The notes below the pieces were generated by a model. It was not told where the DNA came from. It ran no database searches and saw only the letters and a program-made list of their open reading frames with translations. The translations under genes were made by a program, and so were the position numbers. From Odobenus rosmarus divergens (Eukaryota; Chordata; Mammalia; Carnivora; Odobenidae), in contig NW_004450478.1 in assembly GCF_000321225.1 (NCBI RefSeq), positions 3,319,634-3,383,633 of the forward strand: 64,000 bases of DNA, given 5' to 3'. Positions 46,883 through 59,449 of this stretch are shown in pieces. The first letter of the stretch is position 1; every line of letters begins with the position of its first letter.

Positions 46883-47099
46883 GAGGGGGAGACGAACCAT
46901 GAGAGACTATGGACTCTGAGAAACAAACTGAGGGTTCTAGAGGGGAGGGGGGTGGGGGAGGGATTAACCTGGTGATGGGTATTAAAGAGGGCACGTTCTG
47001 CATGGAGCACTGGGTGTTATACGCAAACAGTGAATCATGGAACACTACCTCAAAAACTAATGATGTAATGCATGGTGATTAACATAACATAATAAAAAA
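46883..47099 (+). mobile_element. Carnivore L1 3' end, 5'-truncated
   Basis: Same 3' UTR end as at 16685 and 25324. It lies about 450 bases after the BNIP3L retrocopy. Flanking duplication is not clear. Confidence 0.88.
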
Positions 47100-47578
47100 A
47101 AAGAAAAAGAAGAAAAACAAAAATAAAAAAGTGTTGCCAGGAAATGGCCTTGACTTTGATCCATTATGTTATCTTACATAGCCAAATTCATTTTCATACA
47201 TAGTTAAATTCATTTTCTTAAAATGATATAATTTGCTTTTATTACTGAGGGACATATTACCCAAAGGAAAAATAAAACTTCTATTAAGAGTTGTAATTCA
47301 AACTAGGCAATTGTCACTAGGAGCCACAAGAGGGCAGCAGTTTCAAAGACAACAGCAAAACAACTTATTATCTGAGAGTTTTAATTTATAATTTTAGGGC
47401 TGGAAGAAAACTAAGAAATGCTTTTTTTATGTAAGAAATTTCATTTTCTCCCACACAAATCATGTGTAGACATACAAAGTATGTGTGTTCCATTTTAATA
47501 TAGAAAATCTGTATAAAATTCTTTACCATATAACAGTAACTTATATATGCATAAGTCTTTGCACTTCTAAAGTACTTT

Positions 47579-47774
47579 TTTTTTTAAGATTTTATTTATT
47601 TATTTGACAGAGAGAGACAAAGTGAGAAAGGGAACACAAGCAGGGGGAGTGGGAGAGGGAGAAGCAGGCTTCCCTCTGAGCAGGGAGCCTGATGCGGGGC
47701 TCGATCCCAGGACCCTGGGATCATGACCTGAGCCGAAGGCAGACGCTTAACGACTGAGCCACCCAGGCGCCCCA
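47579..47774 (-). mobile_element. can-SINE
   Basis: Reverse orientation. The duplication AAAGTACTTT lies at 47569-47578 and 47775-47784. Confidence 0.93.
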
Positions 47775-47789
47775 AAAGTACTTTCATAA

Positions 47790-47920
47790 ATGCAATATTT
47801 ATTTTCACTTTATAAATCCTGTGCAGTAAATATGCCAGAGATAATTAAATCCTTTTATCGATGAAGAACCTGAGGCTTAGGAGAAGTGAGTGACTTGTCC
47901 AAGTTAATAGCCATTAATAA
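47790..47920. mobile_element. MIR/L2-type ancient repeat
   Basis: GATGAAGAACCTGAGGCTTA followed by GTGACTTGTCCAAG. Confidence 0.45.
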
Positions 47921-48509
47921 GTAGAAAAAGAAGAACCTCATTCAGTATATTTTCTGTTGTTTTGCACAACTGCCTGTCAACCGAAAAAAATAACAATAAT
48001 ATCCTTTGATTTGTTCATATGTGAATTTGGAAAATTATTTGAATAGAGTTCTCCTGTAACAGAACTTTAGTTTTATGCTTGTTAATAAGATCTTTCACAG
48101 ACACTTTGCCAACAGTGCTGTCTTTTAACTCTTAACACTAAGAAACAAACTTTGTTTTCATCTGAGAGAAAATGAAAATAGAAGTGAAGTTTAAAGTAAA
48201 ACAAAGTATTTGCAGAGGTCAACGATGAGGAGAAAGGGAAGGCAAATGTAAAGCCAAGGGAGAAGGCTATTACCTCAAACACTGCCACATTCCTAAAGCC
48301 ACTCAATTTTGCATGTTACCAAAGAGAAAAATTTATTAATGTTGCTTGTTAGACCTAGTGCTTAATTGTTTCATCTTTTGGTAAATAGCGTGTTACCATA
48401 TAGCTATTTAAACAGACCCAATATCTGACACCTAAAATTGTATTCAATTTTATGTTCTGTTACTCAAGCTAGAGATGGCTCCATTACAACATCTTTGTGT
48501 TTCCCCTTC

Positions 48510-48850
48510 ATCGACCCACTCATTCATTCTATCAGTATTGGTTGGGCATTTGAACTAAGCACAGAAAGAGATCATCAAAAACAAAAAAAACAAAAAAAAC
48601 AAACCTAACAACAAACTAAGTTATTCTCTCATGGAGCTTACAATCCAGTGGTGAAAAATGATGTTAAACAAAAAGATGTGTTATTACAAATTGTGGTGGT
48701 GACATAAATGAAAAGTTTGGGGTACTGTGGGAACCGTGATGACAACAGGATATCCAAGTTCTACTGTCAGTCACAGAAGCCTCTGAGTAGGCGACAAAAT
48801 TTCAGCTGAGATTGGAAGGAGGCAATGGGAAAAGGCTTCAAGAACAGTGT
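48510..48850 (+). mobile_element. Ancient mammalian repeat, same type as at 38860
   Basis: CTCATGGAGCTTACAATCCA, then GTGGTGACATAAATG and CAGCTGAGATTGGAAGG, with a small A-rich insertion near 48580. Confidence 0.5.
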
Positions 48851-49435
48851 ATCCTCTGCCCTGAGGAGGCAGTGCTTGGCCAGTCAAGTCACTGAAGCTT
48901 TTAATTGTGTCAATGACTAGCACACCTCTTGTGGAAGAAATAAGGCATAAAAGACACTTGTGTAGAGAATATACATTTATACTGATCATTAATGGGTGGG
49001 AATTAAAAGGTATTGCCCATCCCCCTCTAAAGAGCAGAATCAGAGACAGGATGTTGAAGTGAGGGATTCCAAATGGCTCAACTCTGAGTTTACAAATTCC
49101 CAAGACCATCAGAGAACCAGATTGGACAATACTTTCTCCTTTTACCTCACAAGGATGATCAAATGAAATAATATACTAAAACCACATAATTTACAGAGCA
49201 GTATGCACATTTTATTTACCCATTGTTAATATAACAGCTTTCCCAATTTCATTCCTGCCTTAATTCCTGTCCCAAATGTAAAACATTATTTATCTTTTTA
49301 AATTCTCCAGTCCAAGATTCCCAAGACATCATCCTGAAATAATAAGGTCTTATTTCTGTCTTTAGTAAACCTGTTTTTCCTACTAGTGAAAAATTATAAA
49401 ATTAGTATTTTATGCAAAGGCTATTTCAAACTTAC

Positions 49436-49646
49436 GTTCCAGTGCATTATAAAGAAGTTCAAAATCTTCTTTTGTTTGAGGATTATGCCTCCGGTAATAG
49501 TCCAATTTGATCCATTCTTCTTTATCTCGTATCTTCCTTAGTTCTTCCTCTGCTTCCCACTTCAGTCTTAACATTTTCTGTCTTTTCAAATTCTCTACCA
49601 CAACTTTAGCATGCCATTGTCTATAGTAAGTCTGTAGCACTATTAC
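49436..49646 (-). CDS. IQUB: IQUB exon: IQ motif and charged coiled-coil segment
   Basis: The exon has 70 codons (residues 164-233) plus one base. The acceptor is AACTATAG|GTA and the donor GGAAC|GTAAGT. The IQ motif [14 protein letters not shown] is at residues 164-177. It fits the calmodulin-type pattern [ILV]Qxxx[RK]xxxx[RK], with Gln in place of the usual Gly. After it comes a strongly charged helix rich in Lys, Arg and Glu ([20 protein letters not shown]), predicted coiled coil, ending in ...FELLYNALE. This is the diagnostic exon for the gene name: the IQ segment probably binds calmodulin or a calmodulin-like partner. That is known for the motif class and was not tested here. Confidence 0.96.
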
Positions 49647-49879
49647 CTATAGTTAAATTAAAAGGAAATAAAAAGTGTTTATTATCAACTATATCAGATA
49701 ATAACAAAAGGCAATGGTGATTATTTCTATTCCAATGTAGTAATTACTGAAAAGTACCGAGAGTCTAGATTTAGCTCTATGCCAGATATCTCACACACAT
49801 TAGAACATATAAGCTGTGGATAATGCACATCAGCAATTTGGCTTTGAAATCTAGCAAATACACCTTCCTAGGAGGCAGT

Positions 49880-50050
49880 TAGTACAATGCTTAAGAGCAT
49901 AGGCTCTGGAGTAAAATTTAGTCTAAATCTTCCCTCCGCTACTCACTAGTTTTTTTGATTTTGGTTTGTTTTGCATATAAAGTCCTTAGCTTAACCCTGA
50001 TATATCACAAGTCCTCAATAAATACTATTATTGCTATAAATATTGTCTCT
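49880..50050 (+). mobile_element. MIR-like SINE, degraded
   Basis: AAGAGCATAGGCTCTGGAGT ... CTACTCACTAG ... CCTCAATAAATACTATTATT matches both ends of a MIR with the middle lost. Confidence 0.55.
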
Positions 50051-51000
50051 AGTTTATCTTAACTATCATTAGCTTAGGCTCATTTTTAAAACAAAATTTC
50101 ATTAAATAAACACAAGGCAGGTAGGTTATGTGTAGAAGCCACCAAAGGCAGGGTAGATAAAGGAGAGACTTATGCAAACAAGTATTTATTAAATTTTGAG
50201 AAATATAAATATGTCTGAGGTTATAGTATAATACTAGATCCTCAAGAAACTTACAATGCAGCTGAGAGAGTTTATATTTGTATTTACTAAACTCATAAAT
50301 AAAAATAAAATGTGGAGAGGCTAGATCAAAACTGAGGACAGAGAATATGCTGACTCATCCCTTTACCATATCCTAATCCTTGGTAATTACAGAAAATCAT
50401 ATAAGAAGAAATCAATAAGGACACTGAATCATACTAAAGGAGTCCTCCAAAGGAACAGAAACTATGAAAAATCCCTTCAAGAAAGGAGACAGAATAAATT
50501 GAAGAAAGAATCTATGCCTAATCATGCACGGGAAAGGTGGAAAGGCAAGCTAGAAAATACAGAAGATTCTATAAGACAGCTTCAAGCCCTAAATCAGTGG
50601 ATCCTATGAGCAGAAGGGGTGTTAGGGCAACTGACAAGGTGACTGAGAAATGCAAAAGGGACAGGCTTCTCTAGAACAATTTAGGTAAACAGCAACAAAA
50701 ATATTTGCCTCTAGGCAAGAACAGTTAGTGTCCCAGAGGCTGGTGACACCCAGGATGAAGAGAAGCTCCCTCTTCAGAAAACTATCTCTCTTCCAGAATC
50801 AAGGCTTGGCCGTTCCCTAAATCCACTGTGGTAAGGCTGTAGAAAACAAATATGCGTAGCACACTGGACATCAGGGACCTCAAATGCCCTACCTACACAC
50901 CCTCAAAAATAACCAAACATTTAGGAAGAGCCCACAAAATACAAGGCTCCTCACTCAACAAAGAAAAGTTTACTATTGCGTGAAACAGAATTACTACAAC

Positions 51001-51190
51001 AGTGGTTCTCAAAGAGTGATTGTCAGACCAGCAGTTTCATCTGGAAAACTATTAGAAATGCAAATTCTCAGGGCCCACCCCAGAGCTACTGAATCAGAAA
51101 TCCTGGGTAGGGCACAGATTCTGTATTTTACAAGTCCTCCTGGTATTTCTGATGCCTGCTAACATTTTAGAACGACTGTACTAGAGTAAA
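51001..51190. mobile_element. MER5A-like DNA transposon
   Basis: CAGTGGTTCTCAAAGAGTG ... GGGCCCACCCCAGAGCTACT ... CCTGGGTAGGGCACAGATT is the usual MER5-type order. Confidence 0.75.
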
Positions 51191-51879
51191 ACAAAACAAA
51201 ACAAAACAAAACAAAAACCAAGACCAGACTAGACAGAGTTAACATTTTCAGAGGAAAAAAAAAAAAAAGGCTATTGCATCAATAATTAAAAACCAAAAAA
51301 AGATTTTACAGAATTTTTATTTTTTAAATTTAAAAAATCAATATAATGCATTTAACTTGGGTACCATTACACTTATTAAATAATGACGCTAAAACACAGT
51401 GGTTTAAACAATACATAAGTTTTTCCCTTCTTACATCATAATCCAGGGATTAGGAAGCAGTTTAGGACTGGTAGAAAGCTCTATTATATTCAACAAATGG
51501 CTTCCTACTTTTATGCCCTAGGTGGCTGGTTCATTTCTCATCATCTTCCGACCAGTAGAAAGGGAGAAAAAGACAAAAGAATTGCAACCCAGTCACTTTA
51601 AGAGCAATATCCAAAAGTGGCACACATCGTTTCCCCTCAAATTTCATTTTCCAAGCCTTAGTTACTTGGCCTCGCCAATATACAAAAGAGGTTATGAAAT
51701 GTAGTCTGCAGTGGGGCAGCCATGTGCCCAGCTAGAGCTTTACCACAATGGGAAGAATGGATATTGGCTGAGAACAAGTAGTTGACCATAAGCTGATCTT
51801 GCAGAACGTGCAGAGCCTAAGAGGGAATTAGTAAGCAAGAAATTTAGGTGAGAAAATCTTTTAGAATGTAGAGTAAAAG

Positions 51880-52470
51880 GTCGTAAAAATTAGAAAGAAT
51901 GAAGGAAAGTTAAGAGACATGGAAGATAAATGCAGACCTTGCAAAATATGTCTAATATAAGTTCCAGACAGAATGAAGAAAGTTGATTAGAGAAATTACT
52001 CAAAACATAATAAAGGAACATGTCCCCAAACTAAAGAAAGACATGAGCACTCAGATAGAAAGGGTTCATGACCAAGTCTCAAGCATATCACAACAAGATT
52101 ACTAAGCATAAAGTAAAAATCCTAAAAGCTTCCAGAAAGAGGAAACAAATGAAAAATTGATGTCAGACTTTTAATCAAATATTGCTTCAAAGTCATAAAG
52201 AAAACTTATCTTGAAAATAAGTTTAAATATAACTTTCTACCCACACTCAGATTAAACTTTAAGAATGAGGTTGATTCAATAGGACTAAGATGATTTATCT
52301 CGCATGCATAATCTCTGAAAGAATTACTAGAGAATGTATTCCAGAAAGAAAAATAAGTTAAAAGGGAAAAATTAAAGAATTGAGCAAAAACTTCTAAGAG
52401 AGTTATCAAGCTAAACACATTTGAGGCGGAAAAATCATATATATCAATGTAAATATACAAAACAACAATA
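51880..52470 (+). mobile_element. Possible HAL1 or L1 ORF1-region fragment
   Basis: The A-rich text with AAAAGCTTCCAGAAAGAGG and nearby phrases resembles HAL1/L1 ORF1-adjacent sequence. Assignment is tentative. Confidence 0.4.
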
Positions 52471-52879
52471 AGCAGTAAAAATTATGTAGGAAATCATAAC
52501 TATATAGTAAATTATATATATAATTGTAATTCCAGATCAAATCTCACTCAATAGGAGGAGTGAGGGAGAAGGACAAGGAAATGAAAAACAGAAAAGCCTG
52601 TTAAAGATTTTCACTTCCTCAGTTTAAGTAAGTCAAGCTAACATTTCTCCATCTGCTTTACAACTTTAAAATAATTGACACATTTTCTCTCTTCTCATGT
52701 ATTCTTTGTTCCTGTATGTTTATATTTTTTTATTCCTCTAAAATCATTTTACTGGAGTTTGGAAAGTGTTGTAGAGATTTCCATCTCCTCACTTAATATC
52801 CATTCTCCCTAACTTCCTTACTAAGAAAATTATTAAGGAGCAACAGTATGAAACTTTAAAAATGAATTTATCACACACT

Positions 52880-53140
52880 CGCAGGGATATCACCTGACGC
52901 AGTTCAGGCCAATAAGATGCAACTGGAAGTCACTGGGTGGGGCTTGCAGGAAAAACTCTTGAAGGTAGCATACATGGTACATGCTCCCTTGACTGCTCCC
53001 TTCTTCCTGCATAGAATGCAGACATTATGCTGAAGGTTGACTAACCATTTCATTATCATATAGTAACAAGCTCAGGATAAGCTTAATGGAATGGAAAAGT
53101 AAAAGGAGTTAGGTTCCTAATGACATCACAGAGCCACCAA
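52880..53140 (+). repeat. Unassigned ancient interspersed repeat
   Basis: It contains TTCAGGCCAATAAGATGCAA, GGTGGGGCTTGCAGG and CACAGAGCCACCAACCAAG. It may be the same family as 21480-21960. Confidence 0.4.
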
Positions 53141-53388
53141 CCAAGTCCTGTACAATAAGAAAGTAAAAATTAGTTTGGCCTGAAAACATAAAAATCTATC
53201 AGGCTGGAATAACAGGCACTAATAAAGTAAGCTATGAAGTTAACAGGAAACAGTATTTCTTCTAAGGACATTCTGCAGCTATAAAATGTCCTAACAATTC
53301 CCTCCTTGGAGTAGCTACTATTTTCTTACTCACTGAGAAACTTAGTTCTCTAAAATTACAATCTATTAGAAACTTTGCTATTTGAAAT

Positions 53389-53461
53389 TAGATAACTAAG
53401 AATGAAATATCCCAGAGGGATATGATAGGGATAGATAACTAAGAATGAAATATCCCAGAGG
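53389..53461. repeat. 43-bp tandem duplication, partial second unit
   Basis: The 30 bases 53389-53418, beginning TAGATAACTAAGAATGAAAT, recur exactly at 53432-53461. A third short echo, GAAATATCCC, follows. Confidence 0.9.
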
Positions 53462-53577
53462 AAATATCCCTCTTGCCAGGAGGATCTATGTCACTTTGAC
53501 AGAGAAAAGCAGCCTTGATTTACAACCATTATGCTGAACTTCAAAGAATAAACATTCTTCATCTCTCTTAACTTTGT

Positions 53578-55172
53578 TACCAAAGGGACAAAGCTGGAGA
53601 TACCATGCTCCCTGATTTCAAACTACATTACAAGTCTATAGTAATCAAAACTGTACAGTATTGGCATAAAAACAAACATACAGATCAATGGACAGAACAG
53701 AGAACCCATAAATAAACCCATGCATATATGGTCAATTAATTTACAACAGAGGAGGCAAAAATATACAGTGGAGGAAAGGAAGGTCTCTTCAATAAATGGT
53801 GCTGGAAAAACTGGATGATCACATGCAAAAAAATGAAGCTAGACCATTATCTCACACCATACACAAAAATTAACTCAAAATGGATTAAAGACTTGAATGT
53901 AAGACCTGAAACCATAAAACTCCTAGAAGGAAACATGGGTGGTAAGCTACATGACATCAGTCTTGGCAATGATTTTTTTAATATGACTCCAAAAGCAAAG
54001 GTAACAAAAACAAAAATAAACAAGTGGGACTACATCAGACTAAAAAGCTTCTGCACAGCAAAGGAAATTATCAACAAAATGAAAAGACAACCTACTGAAG
54101 GAGAGAAAATATTTGCAAACCATCTATCTGAGGAGCAGTTATTATCCAAAATATATAAAGAACTCCTAAAACTCAAAAGCAAAATAACAAACAATCCAAT
54201 TTAAAAATGGGCAGAGGATCTGAATAGACATTTTCCCAAAGACATACAGATGGCCAGGAGACACATGAAAGATGCTGAACATCACTCATCACCTGGAAAA
54301 TGCAAGTCAAAACCACAATGAGATAGCACCTCACACCTGTTAGAATGGCTATCATCAAAAAGATAAGAAGTAACAACTGTTGGCAAGGAAGTGGAGAAAA
54401 GGAGCCCTTGTACCCTGTTGGTGAGAATATAAATTGGTACAGTCACTATGGAAAACACTATAGAGGTTTCTCAAAAAATTAAAAATAAAACTACCATTTG
54501 ACCCAGCAATTCCACTTCTGGGTATTTATCCAAAGAAAAAGAAACACTAATTCAAAAAGATACATGAACCCTACGTTCATTGCAACATTATTTAGAATAG
54601 CCAAGACATGGAAATAACCTAAGTGTCTATTGCTGATGAACGGATAAAAAAGATGCTAGATATATATACACAATGGAATACTACTCAGCCATAACAAAGA
54701 ATGAAATCTTGCCATTTATAACAACATGGGTGGATTTTAAAGGAAATTATACTAAGTGAAATAAGTCAAAGACAAATACCATATGATTTCACTTAACCTG
54801 TGGGAAAAACAAATGAGCAAAACAAAACAAAAATCACAGATGCCACAGACAGAATAGTGGTTGCCAGAAGGGAGGAAGATTAGGGCACGGGTGAAATGAG
54901 TGAAGGGGTCAAGAGGTAAAAACTTCCAGTTATAAAATAAGTAAGTCATAGGTATGTAGTATACAGCATGGTGACTATAGTCAATAATATTGTGAAGCAT
55001 ACTTGAAAGTTGTCAAGAGAGTAAATCCTAAAAGTTAACCTCATATGGTGACAGATGGTAATTGAATTTACTGTGATGATCATTTCACATATATTACAAA
55101 TATCAAGTTGTGTTATATACCTGAAAAAAATACATTATGTGTCGATTATACCCTAATAAAAATTTTAATTTT
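53578..55172 (+). mobile_element. L1 3' segment (ORF2 C-terminal part and 3' UTR)
   Basis: This is the longest L1 piece in the window. It includes a 129-codon open stretch at 53815-54204 in the C-terminal part of ORF2, then frame breaks, the TGCAACATTATTTAGAATAG segment, and a 3' UTR ending in an A-rich tail. It is dead as a coding unit. Confidence 0.88.
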
Positions 55173-57710
55173 GAAAAAAAATCAAATAACAAAATCTATG
55201 GTGTACTGGATAATTTTGAGTTGGACAGTAAGACTGTAATTCAAAGAATTTGATTTAGACTAATTTAAAAAATTAGTCAATCTTTGGCCCTAATAATTAG
55301 ATGCTTTCTTCTAAGTCTCAAAAAGAAGGCCTAAAAGAGAAAAGAACATCTTCTGATTTAACAGCCTTCAGCACTAGATGGACATTGAGTGGGGAGGAAC
55401 CCGTTTATAATTCTCATAGTGGTACTCGAAATGTGGCCTATGATTCTACTGCTGGCCCACAGACTGCTTCTTACCTTGTTACCAGGCTACAACTGTCTTC
55501 AAGAACCCTGTACCACGATGTAAATCAAACACACTATTTAACTTAGTTGTCTTTTTTTCTCATAGCAAGATTTTTTTCAATGAAAGAAGCACTGCATTGA
55601 CATATTCTAGCACAAATTTTTTAACTTTTCACATACTTGTACTTGTGTTGCACTAGCCTAACAGGCTTAAGTCTTTGTCATCATCAAGGACTGCTTCTGT
55701 TCAAATGGTGCCCTGAGGGGGAGACCCAGCAAAGCTGAGTCATAATCCAAAAGGACCCTTAATGCTGAGTCTGAATCTGCCAGAAATATCCAGCAAGGAA
55801 GAAGGAGGATTGCTAGTCAGTACTACTTTCTTCACTATTAAGTAGACTTCTTTTCCACTTTCAAATGCCTAGTGTTAAAAGTATGCAATTAAGTTGAGCA
55901 ATTTGGGGTAGGAAGAAACTAATAGGTATTCTTTAAACTGAACCCAATCCAGAAGCTATTCAGTAAAGAATTCAAGACACATAATTTGACACACAGTACA
56001 CTCACAATTGTGTTTTATACATGTGGAAAATTACTGAAAGGAAATATTCTAGCCAATACAATAATATGAGAGAGTATTATTTTTTATAAAATTTCTATTT
56101 CAACTTCACCCTTAATAAAAGCCAGGCAAATTGTCCTGGTTGGTCTCCCTCCTTCAAGTTAATGAGTCCTATTGCATAGGTTGTAATTTCTTTGCTTCCT
56201 CATGGAGGTAGGTTCCTCAGGACACATTCAGGTCAAACATAGGGCTGTTGACAGAGTGATCTTGCAGGTGGTGAGAGTATGGTAGTTATTATATGAGTGA
56301 TCTGGTAACAAATGAGCTGGAGCATGGAAGGAAGCCTGTGTGTTCTTAGGCCTCCTTGCTCTCCAAACTACATTGCTGTGGAGCAACCAATCCAGCCTAC
56401 CTTCCCCAGACCCTAAAAGCCTGTACCAGCTACAGTGTCTGGCCGACTTTCCAAAGATGATACAAGAAATGGACAGGGCATACCTTCTCAAATTAAGAGC
56501 AACCACCTTATCTACGGGTTGCCTGCAGCCTCAGTTCTATACAAGTTCAGACATCTGCCAAGCTCCTTTAGGAAAATACACAAGAAGACAACAGTGACTG
56601 GACCATACATATAAATGATTACAGATTACAATTTTAGGAACACGTGTGTGTGCATGCCTGCACATTTCTGATAAAGATCCAAGAGATTCATATTTTAAAG
56701 TATATTTTATGTATATTAAAATATCTCTTATTTCAATTGTGAAAATTCTCTCATGTCAAAATAAGTCACTGAAAATTCTATTTGGGCCTGGGAGCAGGAC
56801 TACCAGATTGGAAAAGTAAAAGTCTCAGCAAATACTCTGTCCAAAAAAGAATGATCAAACTGGACAAAATTGTTTTTAAAAAATAATAACCATCTCAGGA
56901 TTCTGGAAATTGACCAAAGGCATACATCAAATAAATGTTTATTGAAGAAAAATTACTAAACCTCTAGTAGGAACACTGATAGTCTGTGGCATTTCAACTT
57001 AGGGCTGCTCTCATATCCCCCTTCCCCTCACCCTGGTTTCATGTGTGTCCACTTTCAGGGGGCTGAATTGATTTAAAGTGAAGCAAGGAAAAACTCCATA
57101 CGCCCTAAGCAATGTCGCAAACAACAGTAATCTCAGTGCAAAAAAAACCCCACAAAAAACTAAAAACAAACCAGCCAGCAACTCAGCTGAGATTGTATTC
57201 TGGAGCAAGCAATAGACAGGCAGACTAGCCAGAAATTAATCAGGGAGATCAGGAAAAGGAGATAGCCATAGTGAGCCATGATAACCTCCCAAATATCCCT
57301 AGTAGCCTGAAGGCTGAACACATGTACAAGGATAAACACATACTCAGGAGAGACTGGAAAAGGCCCTCCCTATTTCCATATCCCAGGCTGTGAGGTCTTG
57401 TGCAGAAGAAATGCAAGAAGAAAACCCAGCAGAAAGTAAAAGCCGGGGTAAACAGAAACTGAACTTGTCTGAACTTTGAATGCATCCTTCAATCCACACA
57501 TGGGTCCATTAGTGAAAGTGGAAGCTTTACTAGATCAAGGAATTTGAGTACAACCTCTGATCAATCATTACCTAACCATTAGGCATGCTAAAGCAGGCGC
57601 AACCCTCAGGAAGCCAGACTTAAAATAAAAAAACAGCAGCAACCAAAAAAAAAAAAAAAAATGAGCAGAGACATCAATGGCTACCTACTGTGATAGAGAC
57701 AGACTCTAAA

Positions 57711-57880
57711 GCAGGTTTCAGCAATGGCACTGTTGATACTCTGGAGAAGATAATTATCTGTTGCAGTGGGGTTGGAGTTCCTATGCTTATAGGACGTTTA
57801 GCAGCATCCTTGTTCTCTACCCATTAAAGTACAGTAGCATATGTCAGACGTCTCATAATCAAAAATGTCTCTGACAACGT
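57711..57880 (+). mobile_element. MER20-like DNA transposon
   Basis: GCACTGTTGATACTCTGGA, GGACGTTTAGCAGCATCCTT, CTCTACCCATTAAAG and CAAAAATGTCTCTGACA follow the MER20 order. Confidence 0.7.
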
Positions 57881-57889
57881 AAAACATTG

Positions 57890-58705
57890 CTAATAAGCAC
57901 ATGAAAAGATATTCACTATCATTAGCCATCAGGGTATGCAAAATCAAAACCACAATGAGATATCCCTTCCCACTTACTAGGATAGCTATAATGAAAAATA
58001 CAGACAGTAACAAGTGTTGATGTGGATGTGAAGATATTGGAATCCTCACACTGCTAGTGGGACATAAAATGGTGTATCTGCTTTGGAAAACAGTCTGGCA
58101 GTTCCTCAAAAAGGTTAACATATACTTACCTTATGATCAAGCAATTACACTCCTGGACATATATCCAAGAGAAATGAAAACATATTCCACATAAAAATTT
58201 GTACACAAATGTTTATGGCAGCTTTATTCCTAACAGCCAATAAGTGGAAACAGCTCAAATTTCCATCAACCAATAAACAGACAAAATTCAGTATATACAT
58301 TGGCATGGATACAATAGGTAAATCCAACTGAGCATATACAATGGAATATTATTCTGCAATATAAAAGAATGAAGTATTGGTATATGTCACAACATGGATG
58401 AGCCTTGAAAACCTTATGCTATGTTTTAAAAAACCTAATCACAAAAGACTACATATTGTATGATTCCATGTGTATGAAATATCCAGAATAGGTAAACCAA
58501 TAGAGGCAGAAAGTAGATTAGTGGTTTCCTAAGGCAGAAAACATTGGAGGGAAATAGGGACCGATTGCTACTGGGTCCAGGACTTTTTTCTGGGATGATG
58601 AGACTATTCTAAAATGTTGTATAAGTCTGTTTATATAGTAAAAATCGTTGAATTGTATACTTTTTTAAAAAGTATGTATTATATTGAAAATAAGGGTTTA
58701 AATGG
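57890..58705 (+). mobile_element. L1 3' fragment
   Basis: It contains CATCAGGGTATGCAAAATCA, the AATCCTCACACTGCTAGTGG region and a 3' UTR-like end. It is followed by a can-SINE. Confidence 0.8.
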
Positions 58706-58752
58706 GAAAAAAACCAAGAGAATTAAAATGTTCATTAGGAAATACCTTTTTA

Positions 58753-58950
58753 GGGCATCTGAGTGACTCAGTCGTTAAGCGTCTGCATTTGGCTCAGGTC
58801 ATGATCCCAGGGTCCTGGGATAGAGCCCCGCAATGGGTTCCCTGCTCAGCGGGAAGCCTGCTTCTCCCTCTCCCACTACCCCTGCTTGTGTTCCCTCTCT
58901 CACTATGTCTCTCTCTGTCAAATAAATAAATAAAATCTTAAAAAAAAAAA
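58753..58950 (+). mobile_element. can-SINE
   Basis: The head variant is GGGCATCTGAGTGACTCAG. The short flanking repeat AAATACCT lies on both sides. Confidence 0.92.
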
Positions 58951-58999
58951 GAAAATACCTATTTAACATAAGACAGTAAAGGAAGAAGAGAGGACAAGA

Positions 59000-59285
59000 G
59001 AGACATCTGACATACAGAAAACAAATAGCAAATGGCTGATATAATCCAATCTTATCAATAATTACATTAAATGTAAATGTATTAAACACTCCAATCACAA
59101 GGTAGAGATTATCAGACTGGATAAAAAGACAAGATCCAATTATATGCTGTCTATGAGAGAGATATTCTAGATTAAGACTCAAATAGGTTGAAAGTAAAAG
59201 GACAGAAAAAGATAGACCACGCAAACAATAACATAAAAGGGATGGAGTGGCTATATTAACATCAGAGAAAACAGACTTTAGTGTC
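59000..59285 (+). mobile_element. L1 ORF2 endonuclease-region fragment
   Basis: The text AAACACTCCAATCACAAGG ... GAGACATCTG resembles the N-terminal ORF2 region. Many stops. Confidence 0.6.
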
Positions 59286-59449
59286 CTTTTGGTTTCAATT
59301 ACTCTGGAAAGCTCCCTAGGTGATTCTACTGTCCCAAGGATTAAGGCCAAGGTATAGAGAAGACAAAGCTAATAATGGCCAAAGGTAACACACAAACCCT
59401 TGGGAATCCTAAGGGAAAGGGAAGGATTAGGAGCATTTAGGATTATGTT

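Larger units (their letters stand above)
41433..49435 (-). other. IQUB: IQUB intron, 8.0 kb, host of the BNIP3L retrocopy
   Basis: It carries an L1 3' fragment (41690-42160) with an old SINE inside, the gapped can-SINE, an antisense MLT1-like LTR (43711-44090), three can-SINEs within 840 bp (44104-44943), the BNIP3L retrocopy, an L1 3' end (46883-47099), another can-SINE (47579-47774) and an old mammalian repeat (48510-48850). Confidence 0.85.

Noticed and set aside
48771..49109. 112-codon minus-strand open frame
   Set aside because: No start context, splice signals or homology; it overlaps an old repeat.
53815..54204. A 129-codon open frame
   Set aside because: It is a surviving piece of L1 ORF2, with frame breaks on both sides.
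58799..59350. 183-codon minus-strand open frame
   Set aside because: It is composed of SINE and L1 antisense sequence; no family resemblance.
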